A program made the translations under genes and the position numbers. This document shows, in pieces, positions 24,237 through 33,230 of a stretch of DNA of 64,000 nt (position 1 is the first letter of the stretch; every line of letters begins with the position of its first letter). The DNA comes from Ramlibacter cellulosilyticus (GTDB taxonomy: Bacteria; Pseudomonadota; Gammaproteobacteria; Burkholderiales; Burkholderiaceae_C), in the NCBI RefSeq assembly GCF_014297465.1, contig NZ_JACORT010000001.1:1054001-1118000 (forward strand). Reading direction: 5' to 3'. The notes under the pieces are model-generated. The model saw only the letters and a list, made by a program, of their open reading frames with translations. It made no database searches and was not told the DNA's origin.

Positions 24237-25298
24237 TCACATCTTCAACCGCGTCGCGTACCCGGTCATCTCCAGGTACCCGCGCCCGACCCGCCTGCCA
24301 TTGCTGTCCAGCAGGTCCGACAAGCCTTCCCAGTAGATCGCGCCCGTCGACCCGCGGCTGTCCAGTTCCTGGTTGTCGATGAGCGCGCGCACGGTGTAGA
24401 AGTCCGCCGGCGTGCGCAGTCCCCACTCCACCGGGTAGCTCGCGCCGGACGCGGGGCTGGTCCACCGCCGATGGGCGCGGAACTCCGTCTCGCCGCGGCT
24501 CGCGATGTAGACGTCGCCGCGCGCGCTGCGGAAGGCGCCGCCGTCCCAGTACGTGCTGCCGTCGGGGCGGCGGATGCGGAAGGCCATCAGCGCGCTGCCG
24601 TCGTCCAGGTTCATCCCCACCCAGTCCCAGCCCGCGGCCTCGGGCGCCAGGTACTCGTCGCTCCACTCGTGGTCCATCCAAGCGCGGCCCGTCACCTCGA
24701 ACTTGCGACCCTGCAGCGTCATCGCACCGCTGACCGCGAGCTGCGGTTCGCTGTAGTAGTAGCTGGCCTGCTGCGCGAGCGGCCCCTTGCGCGAAAGGCC
24801 CGCGTCGCCCTGCAGCAGCACGGGCTGCGTGGGGGCGCAACGCAGGTCGAGCGCGAAGCCGGTTGCCGGCACCACGGCGTGCCAGGTGCCGCCGTCCTCG
24901 CGCACGAGCGACCAGTCGCGCAGCCGCAGGCGCGCATTGCCGGTGGCTGCGTCCGCGATGCCGAAGCCGGCACGGGCGATGCGCTGGTCGTGCAGCAGCT
25001 TCGCGCCCTGCACGTCGGTGACCGCGGCATGCGCGAAGAGCAGCTGCTTCGCCGCGAAGCGCGATTGCATCTGCTGCGTCGCATCCACGCGCGAGCGGAA
25101 GAAGGTCACCTGGAAGCCGAAGGTGCGGCCGCCGGACTGCGCCTGGCCCGTGATGTACCACCACTCGGTGCGCAGGTCGGGGTGCGCGCCGTGGTCGCCG
25201 GGAAAGGCCATGCGGCGCGGCGGCAGCGCCCAGGCGGCGCGCGCCAGGGCCAGCGCGGGCAGCGCGGCGAGCAGCGGACGGCGGCGGATCGGGGGCAT
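24237..25298 (-). CDS. AttH-like lipocalin (carotenoid 1,2-hydratase-type domain) protein
   Basis: A 353-residue exported protein with an N-terminal signal (RRRPLLAALPALALARAAWA, Tat-like by its arginines) and two lipocalin lobes. Diagnostic stretches: FPGDHGAHPDLRTEWWYITG, RTFGFQVTFFRS, and GRAWMDHEWSDEYLAPEAAG followed by WDWVGMNLDDGSALM. These are the AttH/CrtC-like signatures (TEWWY...; W.DHEW). In many genomes AttH-like proteins are encoded with an FtsX-type permease and an ABC ATPase, as here with the permease upstream (25474-27990). The start is placed at the ATG before the signal; longer starts read into the intergenic region. It probably acts in envelope lipid handling. Confidence 0.85.
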   Translation of the reverse strand: MPPIRRRPLLAALPALALARAAWALPPRRMAFPGDHGAHPDLRTEWWYITGQAQSGGRTFGFQVTFFRSRVDATQQMQSRFAAKQLLFAHAAVTDVQGAKLLHDQRIARAGFGIADAATGNARLRLRDWSLVREDGGTWHAVVPATGFALDLRCAPTQPVLLQGDAGLSRKGPLAQQASYYYSEPQLAVSGAMTLQGRKFEVTGRAWMDHEWSDEYLAPEAAGWDWVGMNLDDGSALMAFRIRRPDGSTYWDGGAFRSARGDVYIASRGETEFRAHRRWTSPASGASYPVEWGLRTPADFYTVRALIDNQELDSRGSTGAIYWEGLSDLLDSNGRRVGRGYLEMTGYATRLKM

Positions 25299-25473
25299 GG
25301 TCAAGGGTTTCCTACCACAGCGCGATGACGGGACTTCCCACAGGTCTTGTGAACAGGCCTGTGGAAAAGCCTGTGCAGGTCGCCGCAAGCCCGCGCCAGT
25401 GCTTGCTCCGGACGCGCTGCCGTTTTGACAGGCAGGTGCCCGCCAGGACGTGACCGTCTGTCGCCTCGATGCA

Positions 25474-27990
25474 TCACCAGTCCTCTTTCACGGCCAGCAC
25501 GGCGTCGCGGCCGGCCGCCGCGCGCCCGGCGATCCAGGCCGTCAGCGTCCCGGCGGCCACCACCGCGAAGCACAGGCCGAGCAGGCGGCCCCAGGGCAGC
25601 AGCAGGTCCATCGTCCAGTGGAAGCTTTGCGGGTTCACCACGTGCACCAGCACCACCGCCACGGCGAGGCCGAGCGCCAGGCCGGCGGCCGCGCCGATCA
25701 CGGTCCACGCCGCGCCTTCGCCCGCCACGACGGCCAGGATCTGGCGGCGCGTGAGGCCCAGGTGCGCGAGCAGCCCGAACTCCTTGCGGCGCGCGAGCAC
25801 CTGTGCGCTGAAGCTCGCCGCCACGCCGAAGAGGCCGATGGCGATCGCCACCGCCTGCAGCCAGTAGGTCACCGCGAAGCTGCGGTCGAAGATGCGCAGG
25901 GACACGTTGCGCACGTCCGAAGCGGAGGCGAAGTCCACCAGGTCCGGCTGCGCGGCTTCGCGCGCGACGAGTGCCCGCAGGTGCTGCAGCACGTCCTGCT
26001 GCGAGGCGCCGGGCGCCAGCCAGAGCTGCGCGTCGTTGATGCGCGTGTCGCCGGTCAGGCGCAGGTAGTCGCGCTGGTCCATGACGAGCGAGCCGGTCTG
26101 GCGTACGTAATCGCGCCACACGCCGGCGACGACGAAGGCGCCGGCGCCGAGCGCGGGCTCCAGGATGCGCAGGGGCTCGCCGCGCCGCGCGCCGTACAGG
26201 TCCACCATGGCCTCGCTCACGTACACCGGCGTGGCGCCCGCGGGCACGGGGACGGTGCCGCCCACGAGCGGGAGGTCGCGCGCGGGGTCGGGCAGGGCGC
26301 GCGCGAGCAGCGCCACGGGGGGACGCGCCGGGTCGAGCAGCAATTGGCGCACGCGTTGCGTGCCGACGCGCGCCACGCCGGGCACCTGCGCGAGGCCTTG
26401 CACGAGGCGCGGCTCCAGGAAGGCGGTATCGCCCGCAGCGGTGCTGTTGCTGGTGCGCAGGTAGAGGTCCGCCGGCAGCAGCACGTCCAGCCAGTCCGTC
26501 ACGGACTGGCGGAAGCTCGCGACCATCACCGTCAGCGCCACGGCGAGGCTGAGCGCCGCCACGACGCCGCTCACGGCCACGGCAGCACTCTCGCGCACGC
26601 GGCGGGCTCGCTCCACCGCGAGCAGGGGCAGCAGGCGATGCGCGACGCGCGGCGCGATGCGGTCGTACAGCGCCCCCACGGCGCCGGGCAGCACCGAGAT
26701 GCCGCCCACCAGCAGCAGGCCCACGGAGAGGTAGGCCGCGAGCGGCACGCCCGCGATCGGCGGCACCATCGCCAGTCCCACGGCCGCGAGCAGCGCGATC
26801 CAGCCGGCCGCGTGGCGGCGCGCGCGCGGCAGCCGGGTGCCGAGGCCCTTGAGCGTCTGCGCGAGCGGCAGGGCGGCCGCATGGCGCGCGGGCAGCCATC
26901 CGCCGACCAGCGCCGCGACGACGCCCAGCACGCCGTAGCCCAGCGCCGCTCCCGTGTTCCACTGCAGCCGTGGCTGCACGCCGGGGAAGTAGCCGCCGCC
27001 CAGGTCGCCGCCCAGCAGATTCATGGCCGCGGCCGCGAGCGCGGCGCCGAGCGCCACCCCGAGCACGCTGCCGATCGTGCCCAGCACCGCGGATTCCGCG
27101 AGCACCAGGTGCAGCCGCTGGCGTGCCGTGAGCCCCAGCACGCCGAGCAGCGCGAACTGCTGCGCGCGGCGCGCGACGCTGAGCGCGAGCACCGAGAACA
27201 CGAGGAAGGCGCCCGTGAACAGCGCGACGAGCGCCAGCACCGTGAGGTTCACGCGGTACGCGCGCGAGAGCTGGCTCACGCGCTGGCCTGCATCGCCCGG
27301 CTCGCCGGCCTGCACTTGCGCGGGCAACTGCATGCGGCGCAGCCACGCGTCGTGCGTGACGCCCGGCCGCAGCTTGACGTCGATGCGCGTGAGCTGCCCG
27401 CCGCGGCCGAAGAGGTCCTGCGCCGCGGCGATGTCCATCACGGCGAGCGGCCCGCCGCCGGCGGAGGTCGTGCCTGCCACGGCCACGTCCCGCAGCGCCA
27501 GCCCCGCCTGCAGCCGCACGCGTTCCGCGGGCAGCACGCGTTGCGCGGCAGCGTTCAGGAACACCTGGCCGGGCGACAGCACCGCGAGCCGGTCGACGCC
27601 CGCGGCCGGCGAGGGCATCAGGCCGGGCGCGACCGCGGCGACGACGAGCGCGTCGACCCCGAGCACGCGCACGCTGCTGCGGCTGCCGTCGCGGGCGATG
27701 GCGAAGGTCTGGAGTTCCAGCACGGGGCTGGCGACGGCCACCTCGGCGTCGCCCGCGACGCGCGCGTACAGCGCCTCGTCCATGGCCCCCTGCGCGGCGC
27801 GCAATTCCAGGTCCGGCTGGCCGCCGGCGGAGCGCGCGGCGCTGGAGAACTCGGCGAGGGCCGAGGCGTTGATCAGGTGGACGGAAAACGCGAGCGCCAC
27901 GCCGAGCATGACCGCGAGGACCGCGGTCGCGCTGCGCCAGGCGTGGTGCCGGACTTCCTGCCAGGAATAGGTCGCGAGGAGCGCGAGCAT
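25474..27990 (-). CDS. ABC transporter permease, FtsX-type (MacB/LolC-like)
   Basis: An 838-residue integral membrane protein with the fused, duplicated FtsX architecture. A first TM (TAVLAVMLGVALAFSVHLIN) and a periplasmic domain are followed by three TMs (VLALVALFTGAFLVFSVLAL onward) and a central TM block. A second periplasmic domain and a final three-TM set (YWLQAVAIAIGLFGVAASF onward) ending AVLAVKEDW complete it. Such permeases work with a LolD-type ATPase to extract lipoproteins, lipids or peptides. The lipocalin AttH-like gene follows 175 bp downstream. A LolD-like ATPase lies 2 kb away at 30007-30654 and may be the partner. A CACAAT box six bases before the ATG suggests a nearly leaderless transcript. 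Confidence 0.88.
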   Translation of the reverse strand: MLALLATYSWQEVRHHAWRSATAVLAVMLGVALAFSVHLINASALAEFSSAARSAGGQPDLELRAAQGAMDEALYARVAGDAEVAVASPVLELQTFAIARDGSRSSVRVLGVDALVVAAVAPGLMPSPAAGVDRLAVLSPGQVFLNAAAQRVLPAERVRLQAGLALRDVAVAGTTSAGGGPLAVMDIAAAQDLFGRGGQLTRIDVKLRPGVTHDAWLRRMQLPAQVQAGEPGDAGQRVSQLSRAYRVNLTVLALVALFTGAFLVFSVLALSVARRAQQFALLGVLGLTARQRLHLVLAESAVLGTIGSVLGVALGAALAAAAMNLLGGDLGGGYFPGVQPRLQWNTGAALGYGVLGVVAALVGGWLPARHAAALPLAQTLKGLGTRLPRARRHAAGWIALLAAVGLAMVPPIAGVPLAAYLSVGLLLVGGISVLPGAVGALYDRIAPRVAHRLLPLLAVERARRVRESAAVAVSGVVAALSLAVALTVMVASFRQSVTDWLDVLLPADLYLRTSNSTAAGDTAFLEPRLVQGLAQVPGVARVGTQRVRQLLLDPARPPVALLARALPDPARDLPLVGGTVPVPAGATPVYVSEAMVDLYGARRGEPLRILEPALGAGAFVVAGVWRDYVRQTGSLVMDQRDYLRLTGDTRINDAQLWLAPGASQQDVLQHLRALVAREAAQPDLVDFASASDVRNVSLRIFDRSFAVTYWLQAVAIAIGLFGVAASFSAQVLARRKEFGLLAHLGLTRRQILAVVAGEGAAWTVIGAAAGLALGLAVAVVLVHVVNPQSFHWTMDLLLPWGRLLGLCFAVVAAGTLTAWIAGRAAAGRDAVLAVKEDW

Positions 27991-28024
27991 GCAGGCATTG
28001 TGCCGCCCGCGCTCGGGAGGGCCG

Positions 28025-28498
28025 TCAGGCCATCTCGCCCATGAGTTCTTCCTTGCGCGCCATCAACTCGTCGCGCATCGCGACGAGGTCCAGCTTGCGG
28101 GCCGAGCGTGCCTTCGGGAAGATCTCGTTGCGCTCTTCCTTCACGTGGTGGTCGATGTACTCGCCCAGCACCGTCACCTTGGCGTCGAACATCTCGTCGG
28201 CTTCGCCCATGCCTTCGATCTGGGCGATCAGGTCCTTCGCGGACTGGTGCTCCACCTCGGCCTCGGCCAGCATGTCCGTGTCCTTCAGCACGGCGCGCAG
28301 CGCGGGATAGAAGATCTCTTCCTCGATCTGCGCGTGCACGGTCAGCTCGTGGCAGATCTGGCGCGCGAGGTCCATCTTCTTCTGCCCGACGGTGCGGCCG
28401 CGCGAGTTGGTGAGTTCCTCGTACTCCTTGAACATCTTCTTCACGGCCCGGTGGTCGGCATCCAGCAGGTCGCAGGCGTCTTTCTCACGGGTTGCCAT
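28025..28498 (-). CDS. Hemerythrin HHE-domain protein
   Basis: A 157-residue four-helix bundle with di-iron ligands expected in LLDADHRAVKKMFKEYEEL (His), ICHELTVHAQIEEEIFYPAL (His..Glu), AEVEHQSAKDLI (His) and EYIDHHVKEERNEIFPKA (His..Glu). HHE proteins bind O2 or NO or sense redox/iron; here it is a stand-alone cytosolic domain. AAGGAGAACGAGCA before the ATG is an excellent ribosome site. Upstream, CCTAC and a GATCAT block are separated by 22 bp (28531-28563), a partial match to the motif ahead of the small stress-type genes. Confidence 0.9.
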   Translation of the reverse strand: MATREKDACDLLDADHRAVKKMFKEYEELTNSRGRTVGQKKMDLARQICHELTVHAQIEEEIFYPALRAVLKDTDMLAEAEVEHQSAKDLIAQIEGMGEADEMFDAKVTVLGEYIDHHVKEERNEIFPKARSARKLDLVAMRDELMARKEELMGEMA

Positions 28499-28723
28499 TG
28501 CTCGTTCTCCTTGGTGGGTAAAGTTTCACGATGATCGCCAGCCTCTGCCGCAAGGCATGTAGGAGAACGGCGGTACGTTCGCCTGCGGTGCACCGACGCG
28601 CGGCCTGCTTCCTGCCCGGCGTGCATGCGCGCTGATCCGATGGACGCGCGGGCCGATGGATGACGGTTGAGCCTTTGCCGCGCCCCTAACCTGCGGCCAG
28701 CGATTCGGAAGAAAGGAACACGC

Positions 28724-28987
28724 ATGAGTCAGGTGCCGTCCCATCCCGCCATCGAGCAAGCGCGCAGCAAGACCGACCAGGTGCAGCGCGACCTGGAAGT
28801 CGCCAGTGCGGAGCTCGGCTTGACGCACGGCGCGCTCGAGCGCGAGCTGCCTCCCGACGTGAAGCAGGGCGACGTGGCCTGGGCCCTCCACCAGAACAAG
28901 GTGCTGGAACGCAAGGTCCAGCAGGCGGCCGAGGAACTGGAGGAAGTGACCGAGCTCCTCGAGCAGGTGAAGGGCGACGGGGCCTGA
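28724..28987 (+). CDS. Small coiled-coil hypothetical protein
   Basis: An 87-residue charged helical protein: SHPAIEQARSKTDQVQRDLE and VLERKVQQAAEELEEVTELL have heptad-type spacing, with GALERELPPDVKQGDVAWAL between. It probably forms a helical hairpin. No membrane segment and no known motif. AGAAAGGAACACGC precedes the ATG. It is divergent from the hemerythrin gene (225 bp between them) and 49 bp before a response regulator gene. Confidence 0.7.
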   Translation: MSQVPSHPAIEQARSKTDQVQRDLEVASAELGLTHGALERELPPDVKQGDVAWALHQNKVLERKVQQAAEELEEVTELLEQVKGDGA

Positions 28988-29036
28988 GGCGCGCGCGCCC
29001 TATAGAATCCCTGCAGCCCTAGAACACGAAAGGCCC

Positions 29037-29429
29037 ATGACGGTCCGCGTCTTCCTCGTCGAGGACATGAAGCAGGTGCAGGTCGTCCTGTCCGACCTGC
29101 TCACCGGCCTCGGCGACTTCCGCCTGCTGCACGCCACCGCCACGGAGGCGGAGGCGAAGCTGTGGCTGTCGGAACACCGCGGCGGATGGGACCTCGCCGT
29201 CGTCGACCTGGTCCTGGACCAGGGCAGCGGCATGGGCGTGATCCCCGCCGCGCGCGCGAGCGCGGGCGAGGGCGGCACGGTCGTCGTGTTCAGCGACTAC
29301 GCCAGCGACGGCATCCGGGCGCATTGCCTGCGGCTCGGGGCCGACGCCGTCTTCCTCAAGTCCCAGATGCACGATTTCATGGAATTCTGCGCCGAACTCG
29401 GCGGCCTGGCGGCCGCCCCCGCGGCATGA
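29037..29429 (+). CDS. Receiver-only response regulator
   Basis: A 130-residue CheY-like receiver without an output domain. MTVRVFLVEDMKQVQVVLSD carries the acidic pocket (E/D), WDLAVVDLVLDQGSGMGVI the phospho-acceptor Asp (about residue 59), VVVFSDYASDG the conserved Ser/Thr, and ADAVFLKSQ the Lys. It is a paralogue of the protein at 31697-32095. No kinase gene is nearby. The stop overlaps the ATG of the DsbG-like gene (ATGA), so they are co-expressed. SD GAAAGGCCC precedes the ATG. Confidence 0.88.
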   Translation: MTVRVFLVEDMKQVQVVLSDLLTGLGDFRLLHATATEAEAKLWLSEHRGGWDLAVVDLVLDQGSGMGVIPAARASAGEGGTVVVFSDYASDGIRAHCLRLGADAVFLKSQMHDFMEFCAELGGLAAAPAA

Positions 29430-30010
29430 AGCGCCGCGCTTGCCTCGCAGCGGCCTCCGCCACCGTCTTCCTCGCCGCCTGCGGCAAGCAGGAAGCTTCC
29501 GCGCCGGGCGCCGCGCCGGCCGCGAGCGTGCCGGTGTCGCTGGAGAAGATCGCCTCCGACGCGAAGGGCTTCAGCGTCGGGTCGACGATGAGCACCCGCG
29601 TCGTCTACGTGTTCTTCGACGCGCAGTGCCCGCACTGCGCGGTGCTGTGGGAAGCCGCCAAGCCGCTGAAGTCGCAGGCACGCTTCGTGTGGATCCCCGT
29701 GGGCCTGCTGGGCGACAAGAGCATCGCGCAGGGCGCGGCCATCCTGGCATCGTCCGATCCCGTCGCCACGATGGAGCAGAACGAAGCCTCGGTGCAGGCC
29801 AAGAGCGGCGGCATCTCGGCGATGAACGTGGACGACGCGCAGAAGGAAGTCGTGCGGCGCAACACGCAGCTGCTCACGGCCTTCGGCTTCGGCGGCGTGC
29901 CCACGGTCGTCGGCAAGCACGCGACCACGGGCGAGCTGGTGACCATCGACGGCGCCGTGCCCACCGGCCCGCTCGCGCAGCGCCTGGGGCTCAACGCTCC
30001 CGCCTCCTAA
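29426..30010 (+). CDS. Thiol:disulphide interchange lipoprotein, DsbG/DsbC-like
   Basis: A 194-residue envelope protein. Signal peptide MKRRACLAAASATVFLAACG with a lipobox cysteine in LAAC, then a thioredoxin fold with active site VVYVFFDAQCPHCAVLWEAA (CPHC) and a cis-proline loop FGFGGVPTVVGK. The helical insert and CPHC motif resemble the catalytic domain of DsbG/DsbC rather than DsbA. The N-terminal dimerisation domain is missing, so it may be a monomeric thiol oxidase or reductase. It is translationally coupled to the receiver protein upstream, an uncommon pairing, and converges with the ABC ATPase gene (4-bp overlap of 3' ends). Confidence 0.87.
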   Translation: MKRRACLAAASATVFLAACGKQEASAPGAAPAASVPVSLEKIASDAKGFSVGSTMSTRVVYVFFDAQCPHCAVLWEAAKPLKSQARFVWIPVGLLGDKSIAQGAAILASSDPVATMEQNEASVQAKSGGISAMNVDDAQKEVVRRNTQLLTAFGFGGVPTVVGKHATTGELVTIDGAVPTGPLAQRLGLNAPAS

Positions 30011-30654
30011 CCCCGGATCCCGTCCGCCTGCAGGTGCAGCACGCGGTCCGCCTGGCCCGCGGCGGCGGACGAGTGCGTCACCAGCACCAGCGCGGCACCG
30101 CTGCTGCGCGCCTGCGCCCGCAGCACGTCCAGCACCCGCGCGGCCGTCGCGGGATCGAGGTTGCCCGTCGGCTCGTCGGCGAGCAGCAGCCTCGGCCCGT
30201 GCACGAGCGCGCGCGCGATGGCCACGCGCTGCAGCTGGCCGCCACTGAGCTCCTGCGGCAGGCGCTCGCCGAGGCCGGCCAGTCCTACCGCGTCCAGCAT
30301 CGCGGCTACGCGTGTCGCATCCGGCCGCTGCAGCAGCAGGAGGGGCAGGCCGACGTTCTGCGCGACGTCGAGGTGCGGCAGGACGTGGAAGGCCTGGAAC
30401 ACGAAGCCGAGCTTCTCGCGCCGCAGGAGCGCGCGGCCTTGGTCGTCGAGCGTTGCCAGGTCGGTGCCGGCCACGAGGATGCGGCCTTCGTCCCAGGTGT
30501 CCAGGCCCGCCATGCAATTGAGCAGCGTGGACTTGCCGACGCCGGACTCGCCGACGATCGCGACGAACTCGCCCGGTGCCACGGCGAGGCTCACGTCGCG
30601 GAACACGGGCACGTCGCCATAGCACTTGGCGAGGCCCTGCACTTCGAGCATCAC
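30007..30654 (-). CDS. ABC transporter ATP-binding protein, LolD/MacB-like
   Basis: A 215-residue ATPase. Walker [15 protein letters not shown]-loop [12 protein letters not shown], signature [16 protein letters not shown], Walker [14 protein letters not shown] and the switch LVLVTHSS are all intact. DEPTGNLD with a ~215-residue length is typical of the LolD/FtsE/MacB-type ATPases that pair with FtsX-like permeases. No permease is adjacent; the closest is at 25474-27990. The ATG overlaps the stop of miaA (ATGA), so it is expressed behind the tRNA-modification gene. Confidence 0.9.
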   Translation of the reverse strand: MMLEVQGLAKCYGDVPVFRDVSLAVAPGEFVAIVGESGVGKSTLLNCMAGLDTWDEGRILVAGTDLATLDDQGRALLRREKLGFVFQAFHVLPHLDVAQNVGLPLLLLQRPDATRVAAMLDAVGLAGLGERLPQELSGGQLQRVAIARALVHGPRLLLADEPTGNLDPATAARVLDVLRAQARSSGAALVLVTHSSAAAGQADRVLHLQADGIRG

Positions 30655-31589
30655 GCGTCGACCCCGCAGGCGCGCAGCACCTGCTGCAGCGCGTCCGGCG
30701 CGTCGCAGGCGATCACCTGCCGCTGCGGCATGCCGCGCAGCCAGGTGAGCTGGCGCTTCGCCAGCTGGCGCGTCGCGGCGATGCCGCGCTCGCGCACGCC
30801 CTCCAGCGGGACGAGCCCGTCCAGCGCTTCCCAGGCCTGGCGATAGCCCACGGCGCGCATGCTGGGCATCTGCGCGTGCAGGTCGCCGCGCGCGCGCAGG
30901 CGCCGCACTTCGTCGAGGAAGCCGGCGGCGAGCATGGCGTCGAAGCGCTGCGCGATGCGTTCGTGCAGCCAGGCACGGTCGGCGGGCTCGAGCGACAGGA
31001 AGCGGTCGGGGCGCAGGCCTTCACCGCGCGGCGTGCCTTCGTGGAAGCGCGAAAGCGGCATGCCGGTGAGGCGGAACACCTCCAGCGCGCGCTGGATGCG
31101 CTGCGCATCGTTGGGCGCCAGGCGTGCTGCAGTCAGGGCGTCGACCTGCGCGAGCTGCGCGTGCAAGGCAGGCCACCCCGCGGTCACGGCCTGCGCTTCG
31201 ATCTCGGCACGCAGCTCCGGGTCGGCCGGCGGCATCTCGGCCAGCCCCTCGAACAGCGCCTTGAAGTACAGCATGGTGCCGCCGGCGAGCACCACGGCCC
31301 GGCCCCGCGCGCGGATGGCGCGCACCAGCTGCTGCGCGTCGGCGGCGAACTCGGCTGCGCTGTAGGTTTCGGCGGGGTCGCGGATGTCGACGAGGTGGTG
31401 CGGTACCCGGGCGCGCTCTTCGGCCGTGGGCTTCGCCGTGCCGATGTCCATGCCGCGGTAGACCAGCGCCGAGTCGACGCTGACGATCTCGGCATCGAGC
31501 CGCTGCGCCAGGGCGAGGGCGGCCGCGCTCTTGCCGGAAGCCGTGGGCCCGGCGAGCGCCACGACGGCGGGCTGCGCGTGGGGAGGCAT
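30651..31589 (-). CDS. miaA: tRNA dimethylallyltransferase MiaA
   Basis: A 312-residue enzyme that adds dimethylallyl to A37 of tRNAs reading UNN codons. Features: P-loop [70 protein letters not shown], and [20 protein letters not shown]. The C-terminal [14 protein letters not shown] and [16 protein letters not shown] are diagnostic. The start is the ATG just before the P-loop domain; 74 upstream codons are excluded. Often miaA lies next to mutL-hfq; here mutL is about 5 kb away. The ABC ATPase gene overlaps its stop. Confidence 0.95.
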   Translation of the reverse strand: MPPHAQPAVVALAGPTASGKSAAALALAQRLDAEIVSVDSALVYRGMDIGTAKPTAEERARVPHHLVDIRDPAETYSAAEFAADAQQLVRAIRARGRAVVLAGGTMLYFKALFEGLAEMPPADPELRAEIEAQAVTAGWPALHAQLAQVDALTAARLAPNDAQRIQRALEVFRLTGMPLSRFHEGTPRGEGLRPDRFLSLEPADRAWLHERIAQRFDAMLAAGFLDEVRRLRARGDLHAQMPSMRAVGYRQAWEALDGLVPLEGVRERGIAATRQLAKRQLTWLRGMPQRQVIACDAPDALQQVLRACGVDA

Positions 31590-31696
31590 CCGGTCGAGGT
31601 TAGCAGAAGCCGTAGGACGAACCGCTTGTACGCAATTGGTTGCAGCGGGCACCGCTGCGCGGCGGGAGCACCGACAATGCCGGCAAGTATGTTTCG

Positions 31697-32095
31697 ATGG
31701 AGACAGGCGTGGAACTGAGAGTGTTCCTCGTCGAAGACCTGCAACGCATGCGTGGCCTGCTGGCCGACCTGTTCTCTTCGATGGGCGGCCTGCGGGTGGT
31801 CGGATCGGCAAGCACCGAGGCGGAAGCCCGGTTGTGGCTGGACGAGCACCGCAACGAGTGGGACGTGGTCGTGGTCGACCTCGTCCTGGAGCAGGGCTCC
31901 GGCATGGAAGTGATCCGCAGCAGCAAGGCGCTGCCCGGCGCGGGCAAGGTCGTGGTCTTCAGCAGCTACGCGACCCCGGGCGTGCGCCAGCACTGCCTCG
32001 AACTGGGAGCGGAGGCCGTGTTCGACAAGAGCGACACGGAAGGCTTCATCACCTGGTTGAACGACATCGCCTCCCGGGAGAATTCCGGCCCCTGA
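31697..32095 (+). CDS. Receiver-only response regulator, paralogue of the one at 29037
   Basis: A 132-residue CheY-like receiver: [20 protein letters not shown] (acidic pocket), [19 protein letters not shown] (phospho-acceptor Asp), [12 protein letters not shown] (Ser) and [12 protein letters not shown] (Lys). It shares [13 protein letters not shown] and the VVDLVL.QGSGM block with the other receiver, so the two are recent paralogues. No DNA-binding or enzymatic domain follows and no histidine kinase is nearby. The start is set at [14 protein letters not shown], since the frame before it has no domain content. The upstream region is shared divergently with miaA. Confidence 0.87.
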   Translation: METGVELRVFLVEDLQRMRGLLADLFSSMGGLRVVGSASTEAEARLWLDEHRNEWDVVVVDLVLEQGSGMEVIRSSKALPGAGKVVVFSSYATPGVRQHCLELGAEAVFDKSDTEGFITWLNDIASRENSGP

Positions 32096-32181
32096 GCGAG
32101 CCGTGGCTGTCAGCGCCTTCGTACAGCAACTCACCCGGGGCACCGACAGCATTGGCTCGGCCATGCCCTACATTTCGCAGC

Positions 32182-32406
32182 ATGAACAACATTGGATCTG
32201 GCCGCGGACCAGACGACGGTGAGACGGGCTCGTGGACGTCGGAAACGCTCCCGATGCACGTGCGCAGGGAGTTGCTGGAACGCGAATTGAAGAAGCTGGG
32301 CTTCCGCAAGGCCGGCCAGGCTTCGCACGACAACCCCGTGGGGCAGCAGCAGCAGCAGCCCCAGGGCGGCACCGACCATCCCACTGCTGCAAGCCCAAAA
32401 GGCTGA
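32182..32406 (+). CDS. Small glutamine-rich hypothetical protein
   Basis: A 74-residue polar protein. MNNIGSGRGPDDGETGSWTS is disordered, LPMHVRRELLERELKKLGFR is a basic amphipathic helix, and the tail has a QQQQQPQGG run. Codon use is acceptable, but there is no recognised family, and the frame ends 41 bp before aroD. It could be a genuine small protein or a chance frame. Confidence 0.4.
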   Translation: MNNIGSGRGPDDGETGSWTSETLPMHVRRELLERELKKLGFRKAGQASHDNPVGQQQQQPQGGTDHPTAASPKG

Positions 32407-32447
32407 GCTTCGTACAATGCCGCCGCGCGCCCGACGGTGCGTGGAGC

Positions 32448-33230
32448 ATGACTTTGCAGGCCCTTCCCATCCTCTTGCGCGGCCAGCCCCTGGCGGGCGG
32501 CCGCTTGCCCGCGGTGTGCGCCCCGCTGGTGGCGCGCACGCGCGATGCCCTCGTCCAGGAAGCCGCCGCGGTCGCCGCCCTGCGGCCCGACCTGCTGGAG
32601 TGGCGCGCGGACTTCTTCTCGGCCCTGGCCGACACCGCCGAGGTGCTGGCCGCGGCGCACGCGGTGCGCCAGGCCGCCGGCGGCATCCCCGTCCTCTTCA
32701 CCCGCCGCTCGCAGCGCGAAGGCGGGCAGCCGATCGCGCTGGACGAGCCGGGCGTGCTGGCGCTCTACGAGGCCGTCGCGGCGAGCGGCACGGTGGACGC
32801 CATGGACTTCGAGATGGGCAACGAGGCCGCGCACGTGGCGCAGGTGCGGGCCCTCACGCGCCGCCACGGTCTGGCGCTGGTCCTGTCCTTCCACGACTTC
32901 CAGCGCACGCCGGCGGACGCCGAGCTCGATGCGAGGTTCGCGCAGGCGCAGCGCCTGGAAGCGGACGTCGCGAAGGTCGCGGTGATGCCGCAGTCCATGG
33001 ACGACGTGCACCGCCTGCTGGGTGCCACGCTGCGCGCGAGCACCGCTCTGCCCATTCCCGTGGTCAGCATGGCCATGGGCGGCCTGGGTGCCGTCACGCG
33101 GCTGGCGGGGGGCGCCTTCGGTTCGGCGCTCACGTTCGCGGTGGGCTCGGCGCCGTCGGCGCCGGGGCAGATCCCGATCGCGGACGTGCGCGGCACGCTC
33201 GCGGTGCTGCAGCGCGCTACTTCAGGCTGA
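32448..33230 (+). CDS. aroD: 3-dehydroquinate dehydratase, type I
   Basis: A 260-residue class I dehydroquinase: shikimate pathway, 3-dehydroquinate to 3-dehydroshikimate through a Schiff base. Landmarks: PAVCAPLVARTRDALVQEAA, DLLEWRADFF (substrate-binding E/R), PVLFTRRSQREGG, LVLSFHDFQRTPADAELDAR (active-site His in SFHDF), ADVAKVAVMPQSMDDV (Schiff-base Lys), and the C-terminal FGSALTFAVGSAPSAPGQIP. All functional residues are present. Its end overlaps the 3' end of the convergent hydrolase gene by 14 bp. TACAAT at 32413 may be the -10. Confidence 0.93.
   Translation: MTLQALPILLRGQPLAGGRLPAVCAPLVARTRDALVQEAAAVAALRPDLLEWRADFFSALADTAEVLAAAHAVRQAAGGIPVLFTRRSQREGGQPIALDEPGVLALYEAVAASGTVDAMDFEMGNEAAHVAQVRALTRRHGLALVLSFHDFQRTPADAELDARFAQAQRLEADVAKVAVMPQSMDDVHRLLGATLRASTALPIPVVSMAMGGLGAVTRLAGGAFGSALTFAVGSAPSAPGQIPIADVRGTLAVLQRATSG

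Noticed and set aside
25450-28044. 864-codon plus-strand open frame opposite the FtsX-type permease
   Set aside because: His/Arg/Gln-rich shadow; the minus strand has clear TM segments and family structure.
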